64,000 bases of DNA from Streptomyces malachitofuscus (GCF_014650055.1 NZ_BMUF01000002.1:558001-622000); one strand, 5' to 3'; numbered from the stretch's first letter, positions 16,698-24,742 are shown. A program made the numbers and translations. Notes: generated by a model from the sequence alone, not told the origin.

Positions 16698-17903
16698 CTA
16701 CTGACCGGAACCGGCCGCTCCGCGCCCCGCCGCCCGCACCGCCCGCGCCACCCGGGTCGCCGCCTCCGCCCTCGGTCTGCTGTCCGGGGACAGCGGGCGG
16801 CGGGGGTGGACCGTGTTGGCCAGGAGGATCACATAGGTGTCCGTGGCGCGGTCCAGGACGAGGGACGTGCCCGTGAAGCCCGTGTGGCCCGCGGCGCCCC
16901 GGCCCGCCAGTTCCCCCATGAACCAGGGCTGGTCCAGGGCGAAGCCCAGGCCGGGCGGGGTGAACAGCAGGTCCACGAAGTCGGGGCCGAGGATACGGGC
17001 GGGGCCGTAGGAGCCGCCGGCCAGCAGGGTGCGGCAGAAGACCGCCAGGTCGCGGCCGGTGGAGAAGAGGCCGGCATGGCCGGCGACCCCGCCCAGCGCC
17101 CAGGCGTTCTCGTCGTGCACCTCCCCCCGCAGCATCCCCCGCTCCGCCTTGGCCCACGGCCGCCGCTGGTCCTCGGTCGCGGCGGCGGACGGACACGGTC
17201 CGAAGGCGGTCGCGGTCATGCCGAGCGGCCGTGTGATGCCGTCCCGCACCAGGACGTCGAGCGCCCGGCCGGTGAGGCGTTCCAGGACATGCTGCAGGAG
17301 CAGCATGTTGAGGTCGGAGTAGCAGTACGTGCCCGGCACGCCGATGGGCCGCTCCGCGCGGAGGAGCTCCAGCCGTTCCGCGTCGTCGGCGCAGGCGTAC
17401 AGCGGGAGCTCGGGGCGCAGCCCCGAGGTGTGGGTGAGGAGCTGCCGGACGGTGATGCCGTGCCGTACGGCGGCGGTGAAGTCCGGGAGGTACGCGCCCA
17501 CCCGCGCGTCGATGCCCAGCGTGCCCCGCTCGATCTGCTGCACCGCCGCCACGGAGGTGAACAGCTTGGTCAGGGAGGCGAGGTCGAAGGGGGTGTCGAC
17601 GGTCATCGGGACGCGTGCGGCGGGGGGCAGTTCGACCGGGGTGTCCGTCCGTTCGTCGTGGGCGGCGTAGCGCACCGCCCAGCCCGCCGCCTCGTGCACG
17701 GCGAGCACCGGGCCGCGCCCGACGACCACGACGGCGCCCGCCGCCCAGGGGCGTTCGCCTCCGGTGCGGGCGTGGACCTCACGGACCAGGTGCCGGAGCT
17801 CCCCGGCGTCGAGCCCGGCGCGTTCCGGTGTGCCGTGGCGAAGTCGCGGCGCGCTCAGATGCCCCCGCCCTTCGCTCCCGTCCGCTCGTTCCACGGACGG
17901 CAC
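16698..17903 (-). CDS. serine hydrolase, class C beta-lactamase fold
   Basis: 401 residues. Catalytic motifs: SxxK as SLTK (FDLASLTKLFTSVAAVQQ), YxN as YSD in GTYCYSDLNMLLLQ (third position D then LN), and HTG in GAAGHTGFTGTSLVLD near the C-terminus. Others are LLTHTSGL and GGVAGHAGLFSTGRDLAVF. These enzymes are esterases, DD-peptidases or aminopeptidases; no signal peptide is seen, so a cytoplasmic role is likely. The start ATG 17903 lies inside the 3' end of the MFS gene (49-nt overlap), suggesting coupling; slightly later in-frame starts are possible. Confidence 0.85.
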   Translation of the reverse strand: MPSVERADGSEGRGHLSAPRLRHGTPERAGLDAGELRHLVREVHARTGGERPWAAGAVVVVGRGPVLAVHEAAGWAVRYAAHDERTDTPVELPPAARVPMTVDTPFDLASLTKLFTSVAAVQQIERGTLGIDARVGAYLPDFTAAVRHGITVRQLLTHTSGLRPELPLYACADDAERLELLRAERPIGVPGTYCYSDLNMLLLQHVLERLTGRALDVLVRDGITRPLGMTATAFGPCPSAAATEDQRRPWAKAERGMLRGEVHDENAWALGGVAGHAGLFSTGRDLAVFCRTLLAGGSYGPARILGPDFVDLLFTPPGLGFALDQPWFMGELAGRGAAGHTGFTGTSLVLDRATDTYVILLANTVHPRRPLSPDSRPRAEAATRVARAVRAAGRGAAGSGQ

Positions 17904-19192
17904 ATTCCCAGGAAGCAGCCCATCGCCACCAGGGCGGCGACCAGCTGGACGACGGCCATCGGAACGGCCGTGTCCTCACCCGCGATCCCCACCAGCGGTG
18001 ACGCGATCGCGCCGATGAGGAAGGCCGTCGTACCGAGCAGGGCCGACGCGGAACCGGCCGCGTGCCGGGCGCGCATCAGCGGGAGGGTCTGGGTGTTGGG
18101 CAGGATGACGCCCATCGCGGACATCAGGACGAACAGGGCGGCCGCCATGGGCGCCAGCCCCGCCTCGCCGAACACGCCCAGGGACAGCAGCAGCAGCGCG
18201 GTCGCCGCGGCGATCACGACGGTGAGACCGACGCCGAGCACCTTGTCCAGCCGGACCCGCCCGACCAGGATCTTCCCGTTGACCTGACCCATGATCATCA
18301 GGCCGATCGAGTTGAGTCCGAACAGCAGGCTGAACGTCTGGGGGGAGGCGCCGTAGATCTCCTGCACGACGAACGGGGAGGCCGCGACGTACGCGAAGAG
18401 GGACGCGAAGCCGAAACCGCCGGCGAGCATGTAGCCGGCGAAGACCCGGTCGGCGAGGAGCCGGCGCATCGAGCCGAGGGCCTCGCCGACGCCCCCGTCG
18501 TGCCGTTCGGCGGGGGGCAGTGTCTCCGGCAGCTTCGCCCAGACGACGACCGCCAGGGACACCCCGACCACGGTGAGGACGGCGAACACGCCCCGCCAGT
18601 CCGTGACCCGCAGGATCTGTCCGCCGATGAGCGGCGCCACGATCGGCGCGACCCCGGAGATCAGCATCAGCGTGGAGAAGAAGCGGGCCATGGTCACGCC
18701 GTCGTACAGGTCACGGGCGACCGCACGGGCGATGACGATGCCCGCGGCGCCCGCCAGGCCCTGCGCGAGCCGGCAGGCGACGAGGAGTTCGACGGTCGGC
18801 GCGAACGCGCACAGCGCGGTGGCGACGACGTAGACCGCGAGGCCGACGAGCAGCGGCCGGCGACGGCCCCAGCGGTCGCTCATCGGACCGACCACGAGCT
18901 GCCCGAACGCCATGCCGGCCAGGCAGGCGGTGAGGGTGAGCTGGACCGTCGCGGCGGGCGCGTGCAGGGACTGGGTGACCTCCGGCAGCGCGGGGAGGTA
19001 CATGTCCATCGCCAGCGGTGGGGTGGCGGTCAGGCCGCCCAGGAGGAGGGTGACCAGCAGGCTGGTGCGGCGGGCGGAGGTGGTGCGGTTTCCCGGCGGG
19101 ATCGTCTTCCCGTCCGGGACGGCCGCTGTCGATGCTGCGTCAGGTGTACTGCTTTCTGCCGTTTTCGGTATGAATGCCCCGCCCTCAGGCAC
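17855..19192 (-). CDS. Bcr/CflA-family multidrug efflux MFS transporter
   Basis: 445 residues, 12 hydrophobic segments. After about 42 polar residues the first helix holds LGGLTATPPLAMDMYLPALPEVTQSL, with D-x-YLPALP, a hallmark of the DHA1 Bcr/CflA branch. Motif A: GPMSDRWGRRRPLL after helix 2; motif C region: RLAQGLAGAAGIVIARAVARDLYDG. ISGVAPIVAPLIGGQILRVTDWR is also conserved. Members export bicyclomycin, chloramphenicol and related compounds by proton antiport. First gene of a three-gene leftward run (exporter, hydrolase, Rsm22-like). Divergent from the Gfo/Idh/MocA gene with a CebR-like box in between. Confidence 0.9.
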   Translation of the reverse strand: MPEGGAFIPKTAESSTPDAASTAAVPDGKTIPPGNRTTSARRTSLLVTLLLGGLTATPPLAMDMYLPALPEVTQSLHAPAATVQLTLTACLAGMAFGQLVVGPMSDRWGRRRPLLVGLAVYVVATALCAFAPTVELLVACRLAQGLAGAAGIVIARAVARDLYDGVTMARFFSTLMLISGVAPIVAPLIGGQILRVTDWRGVFAVLTVVGVSLAVVVWAKLPETLPPAERHDGGVGEALGSMRRLLADRVFAGYMLAGGFGFASLFAYVAASPFVVQEIYGASPQTFSLLFGLNSIGLMIMGQVNGKILVGRVRLDKVLGVGLTVVIAAATALLLLSLGVFGEAGLAPMAAALFVLMSAMGVILPNTQTLPLMRARHAAGSASALLGTTAFLIGAIASPLVGIAGEDTAVPMAVVQLVAALVAMGCFLGMCRPWNERTGAKGGGI

Positions 19193-19270
19193 GTGACCCC
19201 TCCCTTTTCATGCCATCGGCTCCCTATGCTCTCAGCTCGTGCGGAGTGCTCCACGTCGACGACGATGTCA

Positions 19271-19284
19271 TGGGAGCGCTTCCA
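19271..19284 (+). promoter_or_regulatory. CebR-like LacI-family operator
   Basis: TGGGAGCGCTTCCA differs at one position from the 14-bp palindrome TGGGAGCGCTCCCA bound by the cellobiose regulator CebR in streptomycetes. It stands 53 bp before the oxidoreductase start, within the 144-bp divergent intergenic region. Confidence 0.6.
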
Positions 19285-19336
19285 TGAGAGTGGGACGATC
19301 ACAGAGTTGGCACAACACACGAGCAGGGTGGGACGA

Positions 19337-20362
19337 ATGACCGAGCGGAAAACGCGCTGGGGGATCCTGGCGACCGGCGGGATGGCCGCGACCTTCGTGG
19401 CGGATCTGGTCGACATGCCGGACGCGGAGATCGTGGCGGTGGCGTCCCGCTCGGCGGAGTCGGCGAAGGCGTTCGCGGAACGGTTCGGGATACCGCGGGC
19501 GTACGGCGACTGGGAGTCGCTGGCGCGGGACGAGGAGCTGGACGTCGTCTACGTCGCCACGCCGCACTCGGCGCACCGGGCGGCGGCCGGGCTGATGCTG
19601 GAGGCCGGGCGGAACGTGCTGTGCGAGAAGCCGTTCACGCTGAACACGCGGGAGGCCGAGGAGCTCGTCGCGCTGGCGCGGGACAACGGGCGCTTCCTGA
19701 TGGAGGCCATGTGGATGTACTGCAACCCCATGATGCGGCGGCTCAAGGCGCTGGTGGACGACGGGGCGATCGGCGAGGTGCGCAGCGTCCAGGCGGACTT
19801 CGGGCTGGAGGGCCCCTTCCCCGCCTCGCACCGGCTGCGGGACCCCGCGCTGGGCGGGGGCGCGCTGCTGGATCTCGGTGTGTACCCGGTGTCGTTCACG
19901 CAGCTGCTGCTCGGGGAGCCGTCGGACATCGCGGCGCGAGCGGTGCTCTCGGATGAGGGCGTCGATCTGCAGACGGGGGCACTGCTCTCGTGGGAGAGCG
20001 GCGCTCTCGCTTCGGTGCACTGCTCCATCGTCGGCGGTACGGCGACCTCCGCGTCGATCACCGGTTCGCGGGGCCGGATCGACATCCCGTACGGCTTCTT
20101 CTTCCCGGACCGGTTCACCCTGCACCGGAGCGGCCGTGACCCCGAGGAGTTCGCGGCCGACCCCGCCGACGGCCCCCGCAGCAGCCTCAAGCACGAGGCC
20201 GCGGAGGTGATGCGGGCCCTGCGGGCGGGCGAGACCGAGTCGCCGCTGGTGCCGCTCGACGGCACCCTCGCCGTGATGCGGACGCTCGACGCGATCCGGG
20301 ACCGCGTCGGCGTCCGCTACCCGGGAGAGACCGCCGGAATTCCGGAGGTCACGCCGGCTTGA
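19337..20362 (+). CDS. Gfo/Idh/MocA-family NAD(P)-dependent oxidoreductase
   Basis: 341 residues. N-terminal Rossmann domain: WGILATGGMAATFVADL, IVAVASRSAESAKAFAERFG, then the family's core LDVVYVATPHSAHRAAAGLMLEAGRNVLCEKPFTLN, where EKP holds the catalytic lysine. C-terminal alpha/beta domain includes GGGALLDLGVYPVSF and VHCSIVGGTATSASITGSRGRIDI. The group (dihydrodiol dehydrogenase/xylose or glucose-fructose oxidoreductase-like) acts on sugars or sugar derivatives. ATG 19337 is preceded by GGGTGGGA. The CebR-like operator upstream suggests control by cello-oligosaccharide supply, which would fit a sugar substrate. Overlaps the 3' end of the convergent phoD by 14 nt. Confidence 0.88.
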   Translation: MTERKTRWGILATGGMAATFVADLVDMPDAEIVAVASRSAESAKAFAERFGIPRAYGDWESLARDEELDVVYVATPHSAHRAAAGLMLEAGRNVLCEKPFTLNTREAEELVALARDNGRFLMEAMWMYCNPMMRRLKALVDDGAIGEVRSVQADFGLEGPFPASHRLRDPALGGGALLDLGVYPVSFTQLLLGEPSDIAARAVLSDEGVDLQTGALLSWESGALASVHCSIVGGTATSASITGSRGRIDIPYGFFFPDRFTLHRSGRDPEEFAADPADGPRSSLKHEAAEVMRALRAGETESPLVPLDGTLAVMRTLDAIRDRVGVRYPGETAGIPEVTPA

Positions 20363-21989
20363 GCCCCGGCTCCCCCGCCTCCGTCACGAAGGAGGCGGCG
20401 GTCGTGAGCGGCGCGCCCTGCGTGGTCACGTGGGACACCGTCCTGAAGTCGGCGCGCGCCCGCTCCCGGCCGAGCGAGACGGTCGTGTAGCCGCGCAGGC
20501 CGTTGTAGAACTTCATGTGCGGGTTGGCGGCCGTGATCCGGTCCCAGTTGGCCGGTTTCGCGGAGCCGTTGCCGCCGCTGGAGACGGAGGTCGTGACGAT
20601 CTCCGTGCCCACCGTGCGGGAGTCCGGGTCGGAGAAGTCGCGCTTGATGTCCATGGCGTAGTGCACGTGCACGTCGCCGGTGAGGACCATGAGGTTCTCG
20701 ACACCGGCGGCCTGCGCGCCGGCCAGGACCCGCTCGCGGGAGGCGGGGTAGCCGTCCCAGGAGTCCATGGAGACCTTCGACGGCGGTGTGGTGGTGTCGT
20801 ACCGCTGGGAGAAGGTGACCTGCTGGGGCACCACGTTCCACAGGGCGTCCGAGCGGTGCCAGCCGTTGATCAGCCAGCGTTCCTGGGCGTCGCCGGTGAG
20901 GGTGCGCGAGGGGTCCTCGGACTCGGGGCCCGGGTACTGCCAGCCGTCGCCGTAGGCCTGGTTCGATCGGTACTGCCGGGTGTCGAGCACGTCGAACTGG
21001 GCCAGCCGGCCCCAGTGCAGGCGGCGGTACAGCTGCAGGTCGGGGCCGTCGGGGAGCTGGGGGCGGCGCAGCGGCATGTTCTCCCAGTAGGCGCGGTAGG
21101 CGGCGGCCCGGCGCAGCAGGAACTCCTCCGGCGGGACGCTGTTCTCCGGGGTGCCGTCGGCGTAGTTGTTCTCGGTCTCGTGGTCGTCCCAGGTGACGAC
21201 GAAGGGGTGCGCGGCGTGCGCGGCCCGCAGGTCGGGGTCGGACTTGTAGAGGGCGTACCGCAGCCGGTAGTCCTCCAGCGTCACCGTCTCCCGCGCGAAC
21301 AGGCCGGGAAGGGTGCCGGAGGGGTAGGCGCGGGCCCCGGCGACGTCGTTGACCGCGTACTCGTAGAGGTAGTCGCCGAGGTGGAACACGACGTCGAGGT
21401 CCTCGTCGGCCAGGTGCCGGTAGGCGGTCCAGTAGCCCTGGTCGTAGCGCTGGCAGGAGACCACGCCGAAGGTGAGTCCGGCGGCCCGGCTGTGGCGGGC
21501 GGGCGCGGTGCGGGTGCGGCCGACGGGGCTGACGAAGCGGCCCGCCCGGAAGCGGTAGTAGTAGACCTGGCCGGGGGCGAGACGGCCGGCCTCGACGTGC
21601 ACGGTGTGGTGGAACTCGGGGTGGGCGGTGGCCCTGCCCCTTCTGACGACGCGGCGGAACCGTTCGTCGAGGGCGATTTCCCAGTCGACGCCGACGCGCT
21701 GCGCGGGCAGTCCACCGTCGGCCCCGTACGGGACCGGGGCCAGGCGGGTCCAGAGCAGGACGGAGTCGGGGTGGGGGTCGCCGGAGGCGACGCCGAGGGT
21801 GAAGGGGTCGTCGGTGATCCGTGCGGCGTCGAGTTCGGCGGCGGCCGCGGTGCCCGCGCCGGGCACGTTGACCGCGAAGGCGAGCGCGGCGGCGGCGCCG
21901 GTGGTGGTCAGAAAGCGCCGGCGGCCGATGTGCCGGGCGGCCGCCCTCAGTTCGGGCGCGTGCGGTGACTGGCGGACCTCGGGTGTCAT
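20349..21989 (-). CDS. phoD: PhoD-type alkaline phosphatase/phosphodiesterase, Tat-exported
   Basis: 546 residues. N-terminal Tat signal with RRRFLTTTGAAAALAFAVNVPGAGTAAAA (residues about 23-52). After a Ig-like N-terminal domain (FTLGVASGDPHPDSVLLWTRL, a PhoD hallmark) comes the metallophosphatase core: VVSCQRYDQGYWTAYRHLADEDLDVVFHLGDYLYEY (C and D metal ligands), VVTWDDHETENNY (DDHE), and LTGDVHVHYAMDIKRDF (H ligands). The enzyme releases phosphate from mono- and diesters outside the cell using Fe3+ and Ca2+. ATG 21989 has GGGGAGG. PhoP-type 11-nt repeats lie upstream, which fits induction by phosphate starvation. Confidence 0.94.
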   Translation of the reverse strand: MTPEVRQSPHAPELRAAARHIGRRRFLTTTGAAAALAFAVNVPGAGTAAAAELDAARITDDPFTLGVASGDPHPDSVLLWTRLAPVPYGADGGLPAQRVGVDWEIALDERFRRVVRRGRATAHPEFHHTVHVEAGRLAPGQVYYYRFRAGRFVSPVGRTRTAPARHSRAAGLTFGVVSCQRYDQGYWTAYRHLADEDLDVVFHLGDYLYEYAVNDVAGARAYPSGTLPGLFARETVTLEDYRLRYALYKSDPDLRAAHAAHPFVVTWDDHETENNYADGTPENSVPPEEFLLRRAAAYRAYWENMPLRRPQLPDGPDLQLYRRLHWGRLAQFDVLDTRQYRSNQAYGDGWQYPGPESEDPSRTLTGDAQERWLINGWHRSDALWNVVPQQVTFSQRYDTTTPPSKVSMDSWDGYPASRERVLAGAQAAGVENLMVLTGDVHVHYAMDIKRDFSDPDSRTVGTEIVTTSVSSGGNGSAKPANWDRITAANPHMKFYNGLRGYTTVSLGRERARADFRTVSHVTTQGAPLTTAASFVTEAGEPGLKPA

Positions 21990-22033
21990 CCGTTCCTCCC
22001 CTGGCGTGTGGATGCGGAAGGAATTCGAGTGGG

Positions 22034-22088
22034 CGGGAACGACGCTCGGTTGACGCGTACACAGCATCCGGATGACGGTCGTATGAGT
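22034..22088 (-). promoter_or_regulatory. PHO-box-like 11-nt repeats upstream of phoD
   Basis: Read on the minus strand, five contiguous 11-nt units run ACTCATACGAC (22088-22078), CGTCATCCGGA (22077-22067), TGCTGTGTACG, CGTCAACCGAG (22055-22045) and CGTCGTTCCCG (22044-22034). Four keep a TCA/TCG core at the same place. PhoP of streptomycetes binds 11-nt direct repeat units like GTTCACC-N4; the match is degenerate, but the phase and the phoD target agree. Confidence 0.5.
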
Positions 22089-22123
22089 TCCGCATGGCGG
22101 ACCCTCCCGTACGCTGCGGGGCC

Positions 22124-22906
22124 ATGAACGCCAAGGAAACGGACGGACGGGCAGGGGTCGCGGTGGTGACCGGGGCGGGTTCCGGCATCGGGCGCGCGGT
22201 GGCGGTGGAGCTGCTGCGCGCGGGCTGGTCGGTGGCGCTGGCGGGACGCCGCGAGGAGACACTGGAGGAGACCGCGGCGCTCGCCGCGCGCGGGTCCGGC
22301 GGAGGCGGGGCGCTCGCCGTACGGACGGACGTGTCACGTCCCGAGGACGTGAGCGGGCTGTTCACGGCGACGGTCGGGCGCTTCGGCCGCGTGGACCTGC
22401 TGTTCAACAACGCGGGCACGTTCGGCCCCGGCGGGGTGCCGGTGGAGGAACTGCCCTACGAGGCCTGGCGGCACGTGGTGGACACCAACCTGAACGGGGC
22501 GTTCCTGTGCGCGCAGGCGGCGTACCGGCAGATGAAGGAGCAGGACCCCCAGGGCGGCCGGATCATCAACAACGGCTCCGTCTCGGCGCACGCCCCGCGC
22601 CCCCTCTCGGTCGCCTACACCGCCACCAAGCACGCGCTGACGGGCCTCACCAAGTCGCTGTCGCTGGACGGGCGGCCGTACCGGATCGCGGTGGGCCAGA
22701 TCGACATCGGCAACGCGGCGACCGACATGACGCGGCGCATGGAGACCGGCGCCCTCCAGGCGAACGGCGAGACCGTGCCCGAGCCGGTGATGGATGTCGC
22801 GGACGTGGCCCGCACGGTGCGGCACATGGCGGAGCTGCCGCTGGAGGCGAATGTGCAGTTCGCGACGGTCCTGGCGACGGCGATGCCGTACGTGGGCCGG
22901 GGCTGA
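22124..22906 (+). CDS. SDR-family oxidoreductase
   Basis: 260 residues. Classical short-chain dehydrogenase: cofactor loop [17 protein letters not shown] (TGxxxGxG), [12 protein letters not shown] in [14 protein letters not shown] in [13 protein letters not shown], catalytic Ser in [26 protein letters not shown] with Y-x-x-x-K (YTATK). The R after the first strand (AGRRE) favours NADP(H). C-terminal part lists [14 protein letters not shown], the substrate loop. Start ATG 22124 has a TACGCT box 8 nt upstream and no clear ribosome-binding site. Substrate unknown. Divergent from phoD. Confidence 0.9.
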   Translation: MNAKETDGRAGVAVVTGAGSGIGRAVAVELLRAGWSVALAGRREETLEETAALAARGSGGGGALAVRTDVSRPEDVSGLFTATVGRFGRVDLLFNNAGTFGPGGVPVEELPYEAWRHVVDTNLNGAFLCAQAAYRQMKEQDPQGGRIINNGSVSAHAPRPLSVAYTATKHALTGLTKSLSLDGRPYRIAVGQIDIGNAATDMTRRMETGALQANGETVPEPVMDVADVARTVRHMAELPLEANVQFATVLATAMPYVGRG

Positions 22907-23216
22907 GCGTCGGCGGACCGGCCGCACGGGCGCAGACCTTCCACAAACGGAGTTTCAACGTCCGCCCCATTGCGGCCGGTAGTGGACTTATGCTCAACTC
23001 TCCTACACCAAAGCTTCACACTTGGAGCAGAGGTCTTCCGCAGGCCATGTCCAGGGGGGAGGCGGCAGCCGTTCCACGCCACCGGGTTGGGGGTGGACCC
23101 GCGCGGGACCGCGGGTACGCACCGGTGGGTGGAACGGCTGCCGCACGAACGCCCAGGTGCGGGTGTCCGGGTCGTAGAGGTCGCCCCAACTCCACGGCAG
23201 CAGAACCCGAGGACGC
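22907..23216. other. gene-free segment with a long inverted repeat
   Basis: 310 bp between the SDR gene and the convergent epimerase gene. I see no supported gene. Its main content is the inverted repeat at 23063-23143; a short minus-strand open frame near 23030-23210 (with DLYDPDTRTWAFVRQPF) could be a decayed gene end, but it has no start and no recognised match. Confidence 0.5.
23063..23143. repeat. 22-bp inverted repeat with 36-nt loop
   Basis: CGGCAGCCGTTCCAC (23063-23077), one unpaired G, then CCACCGG (23079-23085) face CCGGTGG (23122-23128) and GTGGAACGGCTGCCG (23129-23143). All 22 pairs match. The arms are too long for a simple terminator and no U tract follows. Confidence 0.75.
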
Positions 23217-24197
23217 TCAGCTCACCGCCGCGCGCCCCGCACCACGCAGGCCCCGCCCCGGGCCCCGCCGGCGCCGCACCAGGTCGTGGGCCGCCTCCGG
23301 CCACCGCGGGTAGGCGAAACCGAAGCCCGCCTCGAGCAGCCGGCCGGGGACGACCCGCCGGCTCTTGAGCAGCAGTTCGGTGTCCGAGCGCAGGGCGAAG
23401 GCGCCCAGCTCGGCCATCCACCGCGTCGCGGGCAGTCCCGCCGGCATGCGCCACGCCCTGCGCAGGTCACGCATGAACACGCGCTGCGGCAGCGGCTCGG
23501 GGGCCGCCAGGTTCACCGCGCCGGTGAGGTCGTCCCGGGCGATGAGGAACTCCACCGCGCGGACGAAGTCGCGGTCGTGGATCCACGACACGTACTGCGC
23601 ACCGCCCGCGACCGGCCCGCCGAGGCCGAGGCGGGTCAGCCACGACAGGACGTCGAAGACGCCGCCCCGGTCGGGGCTCATCACCATGGCGGCGCGCAGG
23701 GCCACCTTGCGCGTGTGCGGGGCTGCGGCCTCTTCCTGCTCACGCTCCCAGGCCCTGGCGATGTCGACGCTGTAGGACCAGTAGCCCGGTACATCGGACT
23801 CGGTTCCGCCGATCGCACCGGTCGCCTCGTCGTTGGGCGCGTCGAAACGGTGGGCGTAGACGGTGGCGGTGCTCATCTGGAGCCAGACCCGCGGAGGCCG
23901 CGCCGCGGCGCCGATCGCCTCGCCGACGGCGCGGGTGGACAGCACCCGCGAGTCCATCATGGCGCGGAGGTTGGCCGGGGTGTACCGGCAGCTCACGCTG
24001 CGGCCGGCCAGGTTGATCACGACGTCGCTGCCGTCGATCGCCTCGGTCCACGGCCCCGGCGTCCTGCCGTCCCAGTGCACCTCGCCCGGCGCCGTCGGCC
24101 GCCTGGTCAGCACCACGACCTCGTGCCCGGCCGCGCTCAGCGCGCGGTTCAGCACGGTCCCCACCTGCCCGGTCCCGCCGGGAATCACGATCCTCAT
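23217..24197 (-). CDS. TIGR01777-family epimerase (extended SDR, YfcH-like)
   Basis: 326 residues. N-terminal MRIVIPGGTGQVGTVLNRALSAAGHEVVVLTRRP shows the GGTGxxG nucleotide loop of extended SDRs; WDGRTPGPWTEAIDGSDVVINLAGRSV is a TIGR01777 signature, followed by STRAVGEAI, YWSYSVDIARAWEREQEEA and a DUF1731-type C-terminus (RVVPGRLLEAGFGFAYPRWPEAAHDLVRR). Catalytic Y is not in the usual YxxxK form, as is common in this family. Start ATG 24197 is preceded by AGGGCAGGGG. It diverges from a small membrane protein gene across a 20-bp perfect palindrome, so both may answer to one regulator. Confidence 0.87.
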   Translation of the reverse strand: MRIVIPGGTGQVGTVLNRALSAAGHEVVVLTRRPTAPGEVHWDGRTPGPWTEAIDGSDVVINLAGRSVSCRYTPANLRAMMDSRVLSTRAVGEAIGAAARPPRVWLQMSTATVYAHRFDAPNDEATGAIGGTESDVPGYWSYSVDIARAWEREQEEAAAPHTRKVALRAAMVMSPDRGGVFDVLSWLTRLGLGGPVAGGAQYVSWIHDRDFVRAVEFLIARDDLTGAVNLAAPEPLPQRVFMRDLRRAWRMPAGLPATRWMAELGAFALRSDTELLLKSRRVVPGRLLEAGFGFAYPRWPEAAHDLVRRRRGPGRGLRGAGRAAVS

Positions 24198-24233
24198 CAG
24201 CCCCTGCCCTTCGACGAGGACCACCCTAACCCC

Positions 24234-24253
24234 GATTTGAACGCGTTCAAATC
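24234..24253. promoter_or_regulatory. 20-bp perfect palindromic operator between divergent genes
   Basis: GATTTGAACGCGTTCAAATC is self-complementary over all 20 bp. It overlaps TTGAAC (24237-24242), which with TACCCT (24261-24266, 18-nt spacer) makes a likely promoter for the gene at 24299. TTGAACGCGTTCAA is a typical TetR-family target shape. No TetR gene is adjacent. Confidence 0.7.
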
Positions 24254-24298
24254 ACCGGGATACCCTTGGACGCAGACGACCTCGAGCAAGGAGCCCCC

Positions 24299-24556
24299 AT
24301 GGCCACCGGATCCGCGGACAGCCCGGCAACCCTCTACGGCCCCGTCTCCCTCGCCCTCGGAACGGCCGCACTGGCCGCCGCCGTGTTCGCCGGCCTCCTC
24401 GGCATCGCGATCCCCCTGCTCTTCGGCAGCCTGGCCGTCACCTTCGCACTGCTCGGGCTCGGCCGGGGGCTCCACCGGGTCCAGTGCGCCGTCGGCCTGA
24501 CCACGGGCTCCCTGAGCCTGGCCTACCCGATGCTCCTGGTCGCGGCCTGGGCATGA
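24299..24556 (+). CDS. small DUF4190-like membrane protein
   Basis: 85 residues. Two to three hydrophobic helices (about 15-55 GPVSLALGTAALAAAVFAGLLGIAIPLLFGSLAVTFALLGLGRG and 68-83 SLSLAYPMLLVAA). The layout of a glycine/alanine-rich pair with a short polar loop recalls DUF4190 proteins. ATG 24299 has AAGGAG seven nt upstream. Its promoter overlaps a 20-bp palindrome. Function unknown. Confidence 0.7.
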   Translation: MATGSADSPATLYGPVSLALGTAALAAAVFAGLLGIAIPLLFGSLAVTFALLGLGRGLHRVQCAVGLTTGSLSLAYPMLLVAAWA

Positions 24557-24635
24557 CGTGGCGGAGCCCGGGAGTCGTATCCAGCTCCCGGGCCCCTGGG
24601 GATGCCACCCAATTGCGCACGCCGGTGGCGTTTAA

Positions 24636-24742
24636 GAGGACGGATCAGTCATCAAGCCGTCGTGTTCTTCCTTTGAACTACCGCACCGTGAGAGAGGTGC
24701 AGACGAGATTCGAACTCGCATCCGATGGCGTTGTCCGTCCCC
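24636..24742 (-). ncRNA. Y RNA (YrlA-type), circularly permuted tRNA mimic
   Basis: Reading the minus strand 5' to 3': GGGGACGGA (24742-24734) opens an outer stem; GCCATCG (24729-24723) opens an inner stem; GAT; T-arm GCGAG-TTCGAAT-CTCGT (24719-24703) with a canonical T-loop; CTGCACC (24702-24696), 8-nt loop, GGTGCGG (24687-24681) form a closed 7-bp acceptor-like stem; TA in the place of U8-A9; D-arm GTTC-AAAGGAA-GAAC (24678-24664) with the GG pair; A; CGACGGC (24662-24656) closes the inner stem with one A-C mismatch; TCCGTCCTC (24644-24636) closes the outer stem with one G-U. The order T-arm, acceptor, D-arm, opened in the anticodon arm, is what is known for bacterial YrlA RNAs that bind Ro60-like Rsr proteins. 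It cannot be a tRNA: the acceptor has no free end. Confidence 0.78.

Noticed and set aside
15567..18287. 906-codon plus-strand open frame opposite the Rsm22-like, hydrolase and exporter genes
   Set aside because: It crosses three well supported minus-strand genes with catalytic motifs and has none of its own.
24660..24722. tRNA gene suggested by the T-loop TTCGAAT and D-arm
   Set aside because: The T-arm precedes the D-arm and the acceptor strands form a closed hairpin, so no mature tRNA with a free 3' end can form. The permuted Y RNA reading explains every part.
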